A stretch of 64,000 nucleotides of DNA from Curtobacterium sp. UNCCL20 (GCF_900101675.1 NZ_FNKG01000003.1:483598-547597), one strand, 5' to 3'. Positions 25,999-36,123 are shown, counted from the first letter of the stretch. Numbers and translations are program-made. The notes: generated from the letters alone by a model not told the origin.

Positions 25999-26040
25999 GG
26001 CCTGGAGGCGCGTGGCGGGCCCGCGCCGCGCCTCCAGGCC
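25999..26040. terminator. GGCCTGGAGGCGCG hairpin after the ROK gene
   Basis: Perfect 14-base arms GGCCTGGAGGCGCG (25999-26012) and CGCGCCTCCAGGCC (26027-26040) around a 14-base loop. It is the clearest full copy of the dispersed motif. It lies 86 bases after the ROK stop and is probably its terminator. The rest of the 228-base gap is GC-rich without other features. Confidence 0.65.
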
Positions 26041-26140
26041 GTCCCGTGCGCACGTCGTCGTGCCGCGCTCGCGTCCCCGGGCGGGTGTCCGCTCTCCACA
26101 GGGGTGACGGGCAGGCGAGCGGGTCCGGCAGGATGTGCAG

Positions 26141-26707
26141 GTGGCCCGCCCCCGACTCCTGACCAGCGATGACTGGCCCGAGTCGGAGCTCCGCGCCGCG
26201 GTGCTCGCCGGTGAACTCGTCGCCGTCGGGCCCTGCTGGGCCTCCCCCGCCGAACCGCAGACACCGTCGCTCCGAGCCGAGGCCGCCGCGTGGGTCCTGC
26301 GCGACCCGCGCCTGATCGCCGGTACCCGCACCGCCGCGTGGATCTGGGGCGCCACGTCGCGGCCACCGGCCCCGCTCGAGGCCTGCATCCCGCCGCAGAT
26401 CCGCGTGCACGTCGAGGCGGACGTCCGCCTCCGCGAGGTGATCATCGGCGACGATGACGTCGTGCGACTCGGCCGGCTCCGCGTGACGACGCCGGCGCGC
26501 ACCGCGGTCGACCTGCTGCGCTCCCCCGGTACCTCGGCCGGGACCATCGGCACAGCCGAGGCGTCCGCCGTGCACGGTCTGCTGGAGATCGGGGCGGTGA
26601 CCACCGACGAGGTGGTGACGCGGCTCTCCGCCCTCGGGACGATCCCGATGGTCCGGCAGGCCGAACGGCGCCTCCGGGCGCTGCACGAGCCCGCTCAGCG
26701 GCTCTGA
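26141..26707 (+). CDS. AbiEi-like antitoxin domain or DUF559-neighbour protein of unknown function
   Basis: 188 residues. The pattern (WPESELRAAVLAGELVAVGP, then AWVLRDPRLIAGTRTAAWIWGA and VRLGRLRVTTPARTAVDLLR) resembles the many actinobacterial proteins annotated as type IV toxin-antitoxin AbiEi family antitoxins, with TTPARTAVDLLR as the most typical segment. No AbiEii nucleotidyltransferase toxin is next to it, so a toxin-antitoxin role is doubtful. GTG at 26141 is preceded by CAGGAT ending six bases upstream, fitting a leaderless start; GTG at 26135 is also possible. It converges on rel. Confidence 0.65.
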   Translation: MARPRLLTSDDWPESELRAAVLAGELVAVGPCWASPAEPQTPSLRAEAAAWVLRDPRLIAGTRTAAWIWGATSRPPAPLEACIPPQIRVHVEADVRLREVIIGDDDVVRLGRLRVTTPARTAVDLLRSPGTSAGTIGTAEASAVHGLLEIGAVTTDEVVTRLSALGTIPMVRQAERRLRALHEPAQRL

Positions 26708-26732
26708 GGGGCCTTGCCGGCCCTGCCCGGCC

Positions 26733-26854
26733 TGTGCTGACGCGGGTTCGGCTCAGCCGGCGCTGACGCGGGCTCTGCTCAGCCGGCGCTGACGCGGGCT
26801 CTGCTCAGCCGGCGCTGACGCGGGCTCTGCTCAGCCGGCGCTGACGCGGTAGAC
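26733..26854. repeat. 26-bp tandem repeat overlapping the 3' end of rel
   Basis: GCTCAGCCGGCGCTGACGCG begins at 26751, 26777, 26803 and 26829, an exact 26-base period, with a partial degenerate unit before it (GCTGACGCGGGTTCG at 26736). The last copy contains the stop codon and final codons (SAG and stop) of rel. The array therefore looks like repeated duplication of the rel 3' end outward. It lies between the AbiEi-like gene and rel. Confidence 0.85.
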
Positions 26855-29227
26855 GTCGTAGACGGCGTCGATCCGGCGGACGGCGTTGAGGACGCGATCG
26901 AGGTGGGTCGTGTCGCCCATCTCGAACACGAAGCGACTGAGCGCCAGGCGGTCGGACGACGTCGAGACGGTCGCCGACAGGATGTTCACGTGGTACTCGG
27001 TGAGGACCCGCGTGACGTCGCTCAGGAGACCCGACCGATCGAGCGCCTCGATCTGGATCTGCACGAGGAACACCGACTTCGACGACGGGGCCCACTCGAC
27101 CTCGATCATCCGGTCGGGCTCGTTCATGAGGGACTTCACGTTCGTGCACGACGCCTGGTGGACGGACACACCCTGCCCGCGCGTGATGAAGCCGACGATC
27201 TGGTCGCCCGGCACCGGGGTGCAGCACTTCGCGAGCTTCACCAGGATGTCCGGCGCACCACGGACCAGCACGCCGCTGTCACTGTTGCGCAGCTGCCGGC
27301 TGGTGACCTGGCGCGGGAAGGTGAGGTCCGGCTCGTCGGACTCGGTCTCGGCCTGGACGTTGCCGAGGACCTTCTCGATCACCGACTGGGTCGACACGTG
27401 CCCCTCGCCGACGGCCGCGTACAGCGCGGACACGTCGTCGTAGCGCATCGAGGACGCGACCTCGGAGATGGAGTCCTGGCTCATGATGCGCTGCAGCGGC
27501 AGGTTCTGCTTCCGCATCGCCCGCGCGATCGCGTCGCGGCCCTGCTCGATGGCCTCTTCGCGGCGCTCCTTGGTGAACCACTGCTTGATCTTGTTCCGTG
27601 CGCGGGGGCTGCGGACGAAGGTCAGCCAGTCCTGGCTGGGGCCCGAGTCGGGGTTCTTCGAGGTGAAGATCTCGACGACGTCGCCGCTCGAGAGCTGGCT
27701 CTCCAGCGGGACGAGGCGCCCGTTGACCTTGGCGCCCATCGTGCGGTGCCCGATCTCGGTGTGCACGGCGTACGCGAAGTCGACCGGGGTCGCACCGGAC
27801 GGCAGGCCGATGACCTTCCCCTGCGGGGTGAAGACGTACGTCTCCTTCGCGCCGATCTCGTAGCGCAGTGAGTCGAGGAACTCGCCCGGGTCGCTGGTCT
27901 CCGCCTGCCAGTCCGTGATGTGGGCGAGCCACGCCATGTCGTCGTTCGCCGAGGACGAGTCGACGTCGCGACCGGCGGCGCGCTGCTTGTACTTCCAGTG
28001 CGCCGCGACACCGAACTCGGCGCGCTGGTGCATCTCGTGCGTGCGGATCTGGATCTCGACCGCGCGGCCCTGCGGCCCGAGGACCGTGGTGTGCAGCGAT
28101 TGGTAGAGGTTGAACTTCGGCGTCGCGATGTAGTCCTTGAAGCGGCCGGGCAGCGGCGTCCACCGGGCGTGCACCGAGCCGAGCATCGCGTAGCAGTCGC
28201 GGACGGTCGGGACGAGCACGCGGATGCCCACCAGGTCGTAGATCTCGTCGAACTCGCGCCCGCGGACGATCATCTTCTGGTAGATCGAGTAGTACTGCTT
28301 CGGGCGGCCCATCACGTCGCCGCGGACCTTGGCGGCCTTGAGGTCCTTCTTGAGCGTGCCGATGACGTTCTGCACGAACTGCTCGCGCTTCGGCTGGCGC
28401 TCCTTGACGAGGCTGTCGATCTCGACGTACAGCTTCGGGTGCAGCACCGCGAACGAGAGGTCCTCGAGCTCCAGCTTGATCATCTGGATACCGAGCCGGT
28501 GCGCGAGGGGCGCGTAGATCTCGAGCGTCTCCTTCGCCTTCCGGGTGGCGGAGTCGGACTCGACGAAGCCCCAGGTGCGGGCGTTGTGCAGTCGGTCGGC
28601 GAGCTTGATGACGAGGACCCGGATGTCCTTCGACATCGCGATGACCATCTTGCGGACGGTCTCGGCCTGCGCGCTGTCGCCGTACTTGACCTTGTCGAGC
28701 TTCGTGACGCCGTCGACCAGCATCGCGATCTCGTCACCGAAGTCCGCGCGCAGCTGGTCGAGCTGGTAGTCGGTGTCCTCGACGGTGTCGTGCAGGAGGG
28801 CGGCGGCGATGGTGATCGGGCCGATGCCGAGGTCGGCGAGGATCTGCGCCACCGCGACCGGGTGGGTGATGTACGGCTCGCCGGACTTCCGCTTCTGCCC
28901 GTCGTGCGCGCGCTCGGCGACGGAGTACGCCCGCTCGATGAGCGTCACGTCGGCCTTCGGGTGGTGCGACCGGACGGTGCGGATCAGGGTGTCGACCGCG
29001 CCGGCGGGCTGGGCACGCGAGAAGAGCCGCGGCAGCAGGGACCGGAGGGAACCGAGGTTGCCGGTGGTGTTCGGGCCGAGGGGGCTCGACGGACGGGGCG
29101 AGGAACCGGGGCGGCTCGCGGAACCCGGACGGTCGACTCCGTCGCGGCCGTCGCGGCCATCGCGGCCGTCGCCGGTCTGGACAGGCGCGTCGGCGTCCTG
29201 CGGCGTGGATGCGCGCGTGTCCGTCAT
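26831..29227 (-). CDS. relA: Bifunctional (p)ppGpp synthetase/hydrolase
   Basis: 798 residues. Order of domains: a disordered N-terminus with DGRDGRDGRDG repeats and Pro/Ser (1-60), an HD hydrolase domain with HDTVEDTDY (about 145), the RelA/SpoT synthetase domain with NLYQSLHTTVLGP and EIQIRTHEMHQRAEFG (about 370-405), a TGS domain (VFTPQGKVIGLPSGATPVDF), a zinc-finger-like CCTPVPGD region and a C-terminal ACT domain. Both catalytic halves look intact, as for the single Rel enzyme of actinobacteria. ATG at 29227. Downstream of secD-secF-rhodanese in the same orientation. Confidence 0.96.
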   Translation of the reverse strand: MTDTRASTPQDADAPVQTGDGRDGRDGRDGVDRPGSASRPGSSPRPSSPLGPNTTGNLGSLRSLLPRLFSRAQPAGAVDTLIRTVRSHHPKADVTLIERAYSVAERAHDGQKRKSGEPYITHPVAVAQILADLGIGPITIAAALLHDTVEDTDYQLDQLRADFGDEIAMLVDGVTKLDKVKYGDSAQAETVRKMVIAMSKDIRVLVIKLADRLHNARTWGFVESDSATRKAKETLEIYAPLAHRLGIQMIKLELEDLSFAVLHPKLYVEIDSLVKERQPKREQFVQNVIGTLKKDLKAAKVRGDVMGRPKQYYSIYQKMIVRGREFDEIYDLVGIRVLVPTVRDCYAMLGSVHARWTPLPGRFKDYIATPKFNLYQSLHTTVLGPQGRAVEIQIRTHEMHQRAEFGVAAHWKYKQRAAGRDVDSSSANDDMAWLAHITDWQAETSDPGEFLDSLRYEIGAKETYVFTPQGKVIGLPSGATPVDFAYAVHTEIGHRTMGAKVNGRLVPLESQLSSGDVVEIFTSKNPDSGPSQDWLTFVRSPRARNKIKQWFTKERREEAIEQGRDAIARAMRKQNLPLQRIMSQDSISEVASSMRYDDVSALYAAVGEGHVSTQSVIEKVLGNVQAETESDEPDLTFPRQVTSRQLRNSDSGVLVRGAPDILVKLAKCCTPVPGDQIVGFITRGQGVSVHQASCTNVKSLMNEPDRMIEVEWAPSSKSVFLVQIQIEALDRSGLLSDVTRVLTEYHVNILSATVSTSSDRLALSRFVFEMGDTTHLDRVLNAVRRIDAVYDVYRVSAG

Positions 29228-29284
29228 GATGCGTCTCCCGGGGTCTCGGTCCGAGCTCGATCCGACAAGACTACGCGCGTCCGG

Positions 29285-29632
29285 TCAGTGCTCGTGACGC
29301 GGTTCGCCCTGGGCGTCGCGGACCACCGGGGCACCCGCTTGCTCCCAAGCGACCATGCCGCCGGAGAGGTTCACGGCCGGCACACCCGACTGCTCGAGCG
29401 CAGCCACGACCCGGGCCGAACGGGCGCCCGAGTGGCAGACGATGATCGCGGGGTCGTCGCCGCCGTCGATCTCCTTCCACCGGGCCACCAGCTCGGACAT
29501 CGGCACGAGGGTCGCCTGCGGAGCGTGGACGTCGTTCCACTCCCCCGGCTCGCGCACGTCGAAGAGGCGAGCGCCGGACTCGAGACGCCGGAGGGCCTCG
29601 GTGACGTCGATCTCCTGGATCTCCGCGGGCAT
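29285..29632 (-). CDS. Rhodanese-like domain protein
   Basis: 115 residues, a single rhodanese domain. DVREPGEWNDVHAPQA is near residue 25, and the catalytic loop IIVCHSGARSARV carries the active Cys (about 66). LSGGMVAWEQAGAPV closes the domain. It may act as a sulfurtransferase or in sulfur relay. Its ATG overlaps the secF stop by one base, so it is the last gene of secD-secF-rhodanese and is probably made at a level coupled to SecF. Confidence 0.9.
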   Translation of the reverse strand: MPAEIQEIDVTEALRRLESGARLFDVREPGEWNDVHAPQATLVPMSELVARWKEIDGGDDPAIIVCHSGARSARVVAALEQSGVPAVNLSGGMVAWEQAGAPVVRDAQGEPRHEH

Positions 29633-30636
29633 CAGGCGTCTGCCGTCGCCGGGTCGACCTCGCGCTGGCGCTTGGCCGCTGCGGCCTGCTTCTTCGCGTC
29701 GGCCTGCTTGATCTTCGGCTCGTTCTCACGCAGGTGCGCGTACATCGGCGACGCGATGAAGATCGTCGAGTAGGTGCCGACGATGATGCCGATGAAGAGC
29801 GCGAGCGAGATGTCGCGCAGGGTGCCGGCACCGAGGACGTACGACCCGATGAAGAGGATCGCGCCGACCGGCAGCAGCGCCACGACCGAGGTGTTGATCG
29901 ACCGGACGAGCGTCTGGTTCACCGCGAGGTTGACGGACTGGACGAAGGTGCGGTGCGACTCTTGACTGGTGTTCTCGCGGACCTTGTCGAACACGACGAC
30001 GGTGTCGTACAGCGAGTACCCGAGGATCGTCAGGAAGCCGATCACCGCCGCGGGCGTGACCTCGAGCCCGACGATGCCGTAGACGCCCGCCGTGATGAGG
30101 AGGTCGTGCAGGAGCGCCACCATCGCGGAGACCGACATCTTCCAGGTGCGGAAGTACACGGCCATGAACACGGCGGCGAGGGCGAGGAAGATCACGAGTC
30201 CGCGGATCGCCTGGTTGAGCACGTCGGCGCCCCAGGTCGCACCGATGAACGTCGCCGCGACCTTGTCCTCGGGCACGTTGTACGCCTTCGCGAGCGCGTC
30301 CTGCACGTCGGTGGTCTCACGGTCCGTGAGCTGCCCGGTCTGCACACGGATGCCGTGCTGGCCGAGCTGCGAGACGCGCGGGACGCCCTCGGGGACGATC
30401 GACTCGACGGTCTCCGTCGCGAGGTTCTGATCGAGGTTCTTGACGTCCGAGAGCGTGAACTCCGAGCCGCCGGTGAACTCGATGCCGAGCTGGTACCCGC
30501 CGCGGAGCCACGGCACCGCGAGGGAGATCACGATCGCGATGACCGCGATGAGGTACCAGGTCTTGCGCCGGCCGACGATGTCGTACGAGCGCTTGCCCGT
30601 GTAGAGGTCACTACCGAACTGGCTGAAGCTGGCCAT
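29632..30636 (-). CDS. secF: Protein translocase subunit SecF
   Basis: 334 residues, six membrane segments. The conserved periplasmic start GIEFTGGSEFTL is near residue 70, and the membrane block VGLEVTPAAVIGFLTILGYSLYDTVVVFDK around 200-230 is the family hallmark. Works with SecD to use the proton gradient in late protein export. The Lys/Ala-rich tail (QADAKKQAAAAKR) is cytoplasmic. Its start overlaps the secD stop by one base. Confidence 0.96.
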   Translation of the reverse strand: MASFSQFGSDLYTGKRSYDIVGRRKTWYLIAVIAIVISLAVPWLRGGYQLGIEFTGGSEFTLSDVKNLDQNLATETVESIVPEGVPRVSQLGQHGIRVQTGQLTDRETTDVQDALAKAYNVPEDKVAATFIGATWGADVLNQAIRGLVIFLALAAVFMAVYFRTWKMSVSAMVALLHDLLITAGVYGIVGLEVTPAAVIGFLTILGYSLYDTVVVFDKVRENTSQESHRTFVQSVNLAVNQTLVRSINTSVVALLPVGAILFIGSYVLGAGTLRDISLALFIGIIVGTYSTIFIASPMYAHLRENEPKIKQADAKKQAAAAKRQREVDPATADA

Positions 30637-32384
30637 CAGTCGTCCTTCCCGTCCGGCGTGCTGCCGTTCTCGCCGGAGGCCTGCTGGGCCTTCCGCTCCG
30701 CGATCGTCTGTCGACGCTGCGCCTCGCCCGCGCTGCGCTGGCGCTTCCCGTCCACCACGGGGGCACGGAACTGCGCCCGCCCGCGGTACACGGCACCGAG
30801 GGCCGCCGGATCGAGACCGCTGAACTTGTGGCCCTCGCCGAAGAACCGGCTGCGGGCGATGAGCTGCATCATCGGGTGCGTGAACATCACGACCACGACG
30901 ACGTCGATGAGCGTCGTCAGGAGCAGCGTGAACGCGAAGCCCTTCACGTCGCTGACCGCGAGGATGTAGAGGACGATCGCGGCGAGGAAGTTGATCGAGT
31001 CGGAGGCCAGGATCGTGCGGAGTGCACGCTTCCAGCCGGACTCGACAGCGCCCTCGAGCCCGCGGCCGTCACGGAGCTCGTCCCTGATGCGCTCGAAGTA
31101 GACGATGAACGAGTCGGCCGTGATGCCGATCGCCACGATCAACCCCGCGACGCCGGCCAACGACAGGCGGTAGTCGACGCGCCAGGACATGATCGCGATC
31201 ACCAGGTAGGTCAGCGCGGCGGCCACACCGAGCGAGAGCACGGTGACGAACGCCAGTGCCCGGTACTGGATGACCGAGTAGATGATCACCAGGATGAGGC
31301 CGATCAGACCGGCGACGAGGCCGCCGACGAGCTGCGCGGTCCCGAGGGTCGCCGAGATGTTCTCGTTCGACTGCACCTGGAAGTTGATCGGCAGGGCACC
31401 GTACTTGAGCTGGTCCGCGAGGGTCTTCGCGGACTCGGCGGTGAACGAGCCGGTGATCTGCGCCTTGCCGTTCGTGATCGCGGAGTTCGTCGACGGTGCC
31501 GTGATGACCGAGCCGTCGAGCACGATCGCGAACTGGTTCTGCGGCTGCTGGAGCGACACGAGACGGTTGGTGACCGTGCGGAAGTCCTTCGTGCCCTCGC
31601 CGTTGAACGTCAGGTTGACGGCCCACTGGCCGGTCGAGGTGCCCTGCGAGTCGGTCGCGAGACCCGAGGTCGCGTTGCTGATGTTCGAGCCGGAGACCTC
31701 GACGGGGCCGAGGATGTACTTCGCCGCGCCGTCCTGGTCGCACGTGACGAGGGGCTCGTCGTCGGGCGCCGTCGTGACGTCGTCCGGCGCCTTGCAGTTG
31801 TAGTTGGTGTACAGGTCCTGCAGCTTCGGCGTGACCCAGTTGAGGTCACTCGCGTTCGACGGCTTCGCGCTCGGCGTCGCCGCGAGGGACGCGGGTGGCG
31901 AGTACGGCGTCGGCGATGCCGTCGATCCGTTGTCGCCCACGGACGTGTTCGTCGCGGCCTCGGTGTAGAGGACCGGGCGGAACGTCAGCTTCGCGGCCGC
32001 CTCGATGCGGTCGATCGTCGCCTTGTCCGGCTTGCCCGGGATGGAGACGACGATGTTGTTCGTCCCCTGGGTGTTGATCTGCGACTCCGAGACACCGGTC
32101 GCGTTGATGCGCTGCCGGATGATGTTCACGGCCTGGTCGAGCTGCTGGCTCGTCACCGAACCGCCCTCGGTGTTCTGCGCCGCGAGGGTCAGCTGCGTGC
32201 CGCCCTGCAGGTCGAGCGCGAGTTCCGGGACCCAGCTGGCCCCTTCGAACCACTTGCCCGTGTCGTCCTTCGTGGATCCGGCGAGGATCGACGCGGCGGT
32301 GTTCAGACCCGCGAGGACCGCCATCAGGATCACCAACCAGGTGAGCGAACGGAGCGCCTTCTTGACGGGTGTCGATCGTGCCAC
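30636..32384 (-). CDS. secD: Protein translocase subunit SecD
   Basis: 582 residues. One membrane segment at the N-terminus is followed by LDLQGGTQLTL (about 57), a large extracytoplasmic domain with a Ser/Pro/Ala/Thr-rich insert near 150-190, and five C-terminal membrane helices including AGLIVAIGITADSFIVYFER. Pairs with SecF. ATG at 32384; yajC lies 86 bases upstream in the same direction, giving yajC-secD-secF-rhodanese. Confidence 0.96.
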   Translation of the reverse strand: MARSTPVKKALRSLTWLVILMAVLAGLNTAASILAGSTKDDTGKWFEGASWVPELALDLQGGTQLTLAAQNTEGGSVTSQQLDQAVNIIRQRINATGVSESQINTQGTNNIVVSIPGKPDKATIDRIEAAAKLTFRPVLYTEAATNTSVGDNGSTASPTPYSPPASLAATPSAKPSNASDLNWVTPKLQDLYTNYNCKAPDDVTTAPDDEPLVTCDQDGAAKYILGPVEVSGSNISNATSGLATDSQGTSTGQWAVNLTFNGEGTKDFRTVTNRLVSLQQPQNQFAIVLDGSVITAPSTNSAITNGKAQITGSFTAESAKTLADQLKYGALPINFQVQSNENISATLGTAQLVGGLVAGLIGLILVIIYSVIQYRALAFVTVLSLGVAAALTYLVIAIMSWRVDYRLSLAGVAGLIVAIGITADSFIVYFERIRDELRDGRGLEGAVESGWKRALRTILASDSINFLAAIVLYILAVSDVKGFAFTLLLTTLIDVVVVVMFTHPMMQLIARSRFFGEGHKFSGLDPAALGAVYRGRAQFRAPVVDGKRQRSAGEAQRRQTIAERKAQQASGENGSTPDGKDD

Positions 32385-32470
32385 CGGTCGTCTCGTCTTT
32401 CTGTCAGGACCGACGGCGATGACCGGCGGCAGGTGTCGCCGCCGGATCGGTGGACCCGGCGGCCGAGGAG

Positions 32471-32872
32471 TCAGTCTTCGGTCTTGCGCTTCGCAGCGTC
32501 GGTGTCGGCGTCCGTGGTGCGCTCACCGTAGATCGGCTCACCGTTCAGCTCGGCGACGGGCTTCGGCGCTGCCGGCTCGTCCTCGGGCGTGGCGGTCGTC
32601 TCGATGTCCGAGGCGCTCTCGTCAACGACGCGGGACAGCGTCTGACGGTGCACGGTGACGACGGTCCCCGGGGCGATCTCGACGTCGGCGGTGACCTTCT
32701 CGTCGTCGACCGACAGGAGCGTGCCGTACAGACCGAAGGAGAGCATGACCCGCGCGCCCGGCACCATCTTGGTGGCGAGCTCGCCCTGCTGCTTCTTGCG
32801 CTTCCGGCTGTTGTAGAACATGAAGGCCGCGAACGCCACGACGATGACGATGAGGATGACTTCTTGACCCAT
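32471..32872 (-). CDS. yajC: Preprotein translocase subunit YajC
   Basis: 133 residues: one N-terminal membrane helix (VILIVIVVAFAAFMFYN), a basic stop-transfer RKRKKQQ, the conserved core TKMVPGARVMLSFGLYGTLL and a long acidic Ala/Asp/Glu-rich tail. It is an accessory of the SecDF complex. The start is the ATG at 32872 (MGQEVIL). TAGACT on the minus strand at 32914-32919 is a likely -10 box about 40 bases upstream of the start. Confidence 0.93.
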   Translation of the reverse strand: MGQEVILIVIVVAFAAFMFYNSRKRKKQQGELATKMVPGARVMLSFGLYGTLLSVDDEKVTADVEIAPGTVVTVHRQTLSRVVDESASDIETTATPEDEPAAPKPVAELNGEPIYGERTTDADTDAAKRKTED

Positions 32873-32966
32873 GATGCGATGCCTTCTCTGGTTGCTCGGT
32901 TTCGGGCCGTAGCAGTCTAGGGCACACGTCTGTGCGTGGCTTGTCACCCCGGACTGCTCGGACCGG

Positions 32967-34004
32967 TCAGTCGGTGTCGTCGTCGAACAGGCCCGGCAGC
33001 CCGCCGGTCGCCTGTCCGGGTGTCAGGCCGAAGTGCCGCCAGGCCTGGGGTGTCGCGATGCGGCCGCGGGGGCTCCGGGTGACGAGCCCGACGCGCACGA
33101 GGAACGGCTCGACGACGGACTCGATGGTCTCGGACTCCTCGCCGACGGAGACCGCCAGCGTGTTGAGCCCAACGGGTCCCCCGTCGAACCGGGTGAGCAT
33201 CGTCTCCACCACGGCGCGGTCGAGGCGATCGAGGCCGAGTTCGTCGACGTCGTACAGGTCGAGGGCTCCCTGGACGGCCGCCATGCCGTCGGTGGTGCGG
33301 TGCACGAGCGCGTAGTCCCGCACCCGGCGGAGCAGGCGGTTCGCGATGCGAGGGGTGCCTCGTGACCGGCCGGCGATCTCGCGGAGCGCCGAGCGGTCGA
33401 TGTCGAGCTCCAGCAGGTGGGCTGCGCGGATGAGGACCTGTTCGAGCTCGTCCTTCTCGTAGAACTCGAGGTGGGCGGTGAACCCGAAGCGGTCGCGGAG
33501 CGGGTTCGGCAGGAGCCCGGCGCGCGTGGTCGCGCCGACGAGGGTGAACGGCGCGAGGTCGAGCGGGATGCTCGTCGCGCCGGCGCCCTTGCCGACCATC
33601 ACGTCGATCCGGAAGTCCTCCATCGCGAGGTAGAGCATCTCTTCTGCCGAGCGCGCCATCCGGTGGATCTCGTCGATGAACAGGACCTCGCCGGGGACCA
33701 GGGACGAGAGCACCGCGGCGAGGTCACCGGCGTGTTGGATCGCCGGTCCGCTCGACATGCGGAGCGGCCGGCCGGACTCGTGCGCGACGATCATCGCGAG
33801 CGTGGTCTTGCCGAGCCCGGGAGGACCCGCCATCAGGATGTGGTCGGGCGTGCGGTCCTGCATCGCCGCGGCCCGGAGCAGCAGGTCGAGCTGCCCCCGG
33901 ACCTTGCGCTGCCCCACGAACTCGTCGAGGGACTTCGGACGGAGCGCCCCCTCGAACGCGAGCTCTTCCTGCGACTCGGCGCTGGCGGCGGTGATGCCGC
34001 TCAC
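32967..34004 (-). CDS. ruvB: Holliday junction branch migration ATPase RuvB
   Basis: 345 residues. Walker [13 protein letters not shown] (about residue 59), Walker [10 protein letters not shown] (about 108), sensor GATTRAGLL and a C-terminal winged helix ending with the typical [16 protein letters not shown]. Hexameric motor that drives branch migration with RuvA. The start overlaps the ruvA stop by four bases. Last gene of ruvC-ruvA-ruvB. Confidence 0.97.
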   Translation of the reverse strand: MSGITAASAESQEELAFEGALRPKSLDEFVGQRKVRGQLDLLLRAAAMQDRTPDHILMAGPPGLGKTTLAMIVAHESGRPLRMSSGPAIQHAGDLAAVLSSLVPGEVLFIDEIHRMARSAEEMLYLAMEDFRIDVMVGKGAGATSIPLDLAPFTLVGATTRAGLLPNPLRDRFGFTAHLEFYEKDELEQVLIRAAHLLELDIDRSALREIAGRSRGTPRIANRLLRRVRDYALVHRTTDGMAAVQGALDLYDVDELGLDRLDRAVVETMLTRFDGGPVGLNTLAVSVGEESETIESVVEPFLVRVGLVTRSPRGRIATPQAWRHFGLTPGQATGGLPGLFDDDTD

Positions 34005-34621
34005 CGGCCGGCCGCCGCGGGACGGAGTGCACCGAGGGCGGCGCGGAGGAGCGCCTGGGTGCCCATGGTCGCCGCGCCGGGCTCGGTGGCGATGGTGTCG
34101 TCGACGGCGCGCTGGGCGGCGTCTTCACGCCAGCCGAGGCCGATGAGGGCGGCGACGACGTCGACGGCGGCCGGGTGCGCCGCAGCACCGCGGGCGGCTG
34201 CCACGACCGGCGCCTGCTCGAACGCGGCGAGCTTGCCGGCGAGCGCGACGATGATGAGCTTGGCGGTCTTCGGGCCGATGCCGGAGACCTTGCGGAAGGC
34301 ACCGTCGTCGTCGTTCGCGACGGCGTTGGCGACCTGGGCGGGCTCCATGTGGGCGAGGACGCCCATCGCCGACTTCGGGCCGACGCCGGAGACGCTGCGG
34401 AGCAGGTCGAACACCTGGAGTGCGTCGGTGGACTCGAACCCGAACAGCAGGTGCTCGTCTTCGCGGACGATCATCGCGGTGCGGAGGAAGACCTCGGCAC
34501 CGTGCCGCATCGTCAGCGCGTGCGCGGGCGTGACGGTCACCGCGTAGCCCACTCCCCCGACCTCGACCACGACGGCCGATCCGGCGACGTCGATGCAGGT
34601 GCCCCGGAGACTCGCGATCAT
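34001..34621 (-). CDS. ruvA: Holliday junction DNA-binding protein RuvA
   Basis: 206 residues: N-terminal OB domain ([19 protein letters not shown]), tandem helix-hairpin-helix motifs ([20 protein letters not shown] and [17 protein letters not shown]), then the RuvB-interacting domain III at the C-terminus ([20 protein letters not shown]). Overlaps ruvB and ruvC by four bases each. Confidence 0.96.
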   Translation of the reverse strand: MIASLRGTCIDVAGSAVVVEVGGVGYAVTVTPAHALTMRHGAEVFLRTAMIVREDEHLLFGFESTDALQVFDLLRSVSGVGPKSAMGVLAHMEPAQVANAVANDDDGAFRKVSGIGPKTAKLIIVALAGKLAAFEQAPVVAAARGAAAHPAAVDVVAALIGLGWREDAAQRAVDDTIATEPGAATMGTQALLRAALGALRPAAAGR

Positions 34622-35265
34622 GCCCCGAGCCTACGGCCGCCCACCGACGAAGCCGACGTGCCACGCTGCGGGCGGGCCGCTGCGGCTGCCGCTCGCGCGA
34701 GCGGCGAGTCGACGGTGCCGCCCTGCGCGTCGCGCCAGGCGCGCTGTGCGGGGGTGAGGTTCGTCGGACGCGAGCCGACGGTGTCGGGTGATCCGAGCCT
34801 CCAGGCATGGCACACCGCCAACGCGAGCGCGTCGGCGGCGTCAGCTGGTTTCGGTGCCTCGTCGAGTCCGAGGACCCGCGCGATCATGGTCTGCACCTGG
34901 CGCTTGTCGGCGTTGCCGTAGCCCGTCACCGCGGCCTTGACCTCGGACGGCGTGTGCAGCCCGACCGGCAGGCCGCGGGCGGCGGCCGCGTGCAGGGCGA
35001 GACCGGCGGCCTGCGCCGTCCCCATCACGGTGCGGACGTTCGCCTGGGCGAACACCCGCTCCACCGCGACCGCGTCGGGCCGGTGCTCGTCGATCTCGGC
35101 GGCGATGCCGTCCGCGATCAGCAGCAGCCGCTGCTCGAGCGCCATGTCCGCCGGGGTGCGGACGACCGTCACGTGGACGAGCCGTGCACGCCGGTTCGGT
35201 GCGACCTCGACCACGCCGACACCGCACCGCGTGAGCCCGGGGTCGACCCCGAGCACGCGCAGCAT
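34618..35265 (-). CDS. ruvC: Holliday junction endonuclease RuvC
   Basis: 215 residues of the RNase H-like resolvase fold. The first catalytic Asp is in [14 protein letters not shown] (about residue 7), Glu in [14 protein letters not shown] (about 70), and Asp residues near [14 protein letters not shown] (about 146). The C-terminal 50 residues form a longer Ala/Arg-rich tail than in Escherichia coli, and their DNA includes an AGCCTCCAGGC motif at 34796. Overlaps ruvA by four bases; yebC ends four bases upstream. Confidence 0.95.
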   Translation of the reverse strand: MLRVLGVDPGLTRCGVGVVEVAPNRRARLVHVTVVRTPADMALEQRLLLIADGIAAEIDEHRPDAVAVERVFAQANVRTVMGTAQAAGLALHAAAARGLPVGLHTPSEVKAAVTGYGNADKRQVQTMIARVLGLDEAPKPADAADALALAVCHAWRLGSPDTVGSRPTNLTPAQRAWRDAQGGTVDSPLARAAAAAARPQRGTSASSVGGRRLGA

Positions 35266-35269
35266 CGGG

Positions 35270-36034
35270 TTAGTCCTCGTCCTCGTCGAGCTCGGCCTGG
35301 ACGTCGGCGGGGATGTCGAAGTTCGAGTAGACGTTCTGCACGTCGTCGCTGTCCTCGAGCGCGTCGATGAGGCGGAAGACCTTGCGGGCCGTCTCGGCGT
35401 CGACCGGGACCTTCAGACCGGGCACGAACTCGGCGTCGGCCGAGTCGTAGTCGATGCCGGCGTCCTGCAGTGCGGTGCGGGCCGCGACGAGGTCGCTCGC
35501 CTCGGTGATGACCTCGAAGCCGCCGCCCTGGTCGATGACGTCCTCGACACCGGCGTCGAGCACGGCCGTCATCACGGTGTCCTCGTCGAGGCCGTCGGTC
35601 TTCGTCACCGAGATGACGCCCTTCCGCGCGAAGTTGTAGGCGACGCTGCCCGGGTCGGCCATCGTGCCGCCGTTGCGGGTCATCGCCGTGCGGACCTCGG
35701 CCGCAGCGCGGTTCTTGTTGTCCGTCAGGCACTCGATGAGCATCGCGACGCCGTTCGGGCCGTAGCCCTCGTACATGATCGTCGTGTACTCGATCGACTC
35801 ACCGGTCAGGCCGGCGCCGCGCTTGATGGCACGGTCGATGTTGTCGTTGGGGACCGAGGTCTTCTTGGCCTTCTGCACGGCGTCGACGAGCGTCGGGTTG
35901 CCGGACATGTCGGCACCGCCCATCTTCGCGGCGACCTCGATGTTCTTGATGAGCTTCGCGAACGACTTCGCACGGCGCTGGTCGATGACCGCCTTCTTGT
36001 GCTTGGTCGTTGCCCACTTGGAATGCCCGGACAC
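35270..36034 (-). CDS. yebC: YebC/PmpR family DNA-binding regulatory protein
   Basis: 254 residues. Starts [20 protein letters not shown], the YebC hallmark, followed by [20 protein letters not shown] and [20 protein letters not shown]. Some family members act as transcription regulators, and recent work also links the family to ribosome rescue at proline stretches. Start is GTG at 36034 with AAGGAG six bases upstream. Heads a tight run into ruvC, as in most actinobacteria. TAAACT on the minus strand near 36070 is a plausible -10 box. Confidence 0.95.
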   Translation of the reverse strand: MSGHSKWATTKHKKAVIDQRRAKSFAKLIKNIEVAAKMGGADMSGNPTLVDAVQKAKKTSVPNDNIDRAIKRGAGLTGESIEYTTIMYEGYGPNGVAMLIECLTDNKNRAAAEVRTAMTRNGGTMADPGSVAYNFARKGVISVTKTDGLDEDTVMTAVLDAGVEDVIDQGGGFEVITEASDLVAARTALQDAGIDYDSADAEFVPGLKVPVDAETARKVFRLIDALEDSDDVQNVYSNFDIPADVQAELDEDED

Positions 36035-36123
36035 GGTGCTCCTTGCGTCTCGCCGAAAATCTGATCCAGTTTAGCGGCCTGGAGGCGCGGATCGCCGCCG
36101 CCGCGCTGGTCGCGTCGCCCCGT

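Noticed and set aside
26141..26707. Type IV toxin-antitoxin system
   Set aside because: Only the AbiEi-like part is present; the neighbours are a ROK gene and rel, and no nucleotidyltransferase toxin is seen.
26733..26854. CRISPR-like or attachment-site repeat beside rel
   Set aside because: Period is a pure 26-base tandem with no unique spacers, and the repeat is part of the rel coding end.
27920..29773. Very long open frame on the plus strand opposite rel and the rhodanese gene
   Set aside because: High GC makes long antisense frames common; the encoded sequence is Arg/Asp/Val-rich without domains, while the minus strand encodes clear Rel.
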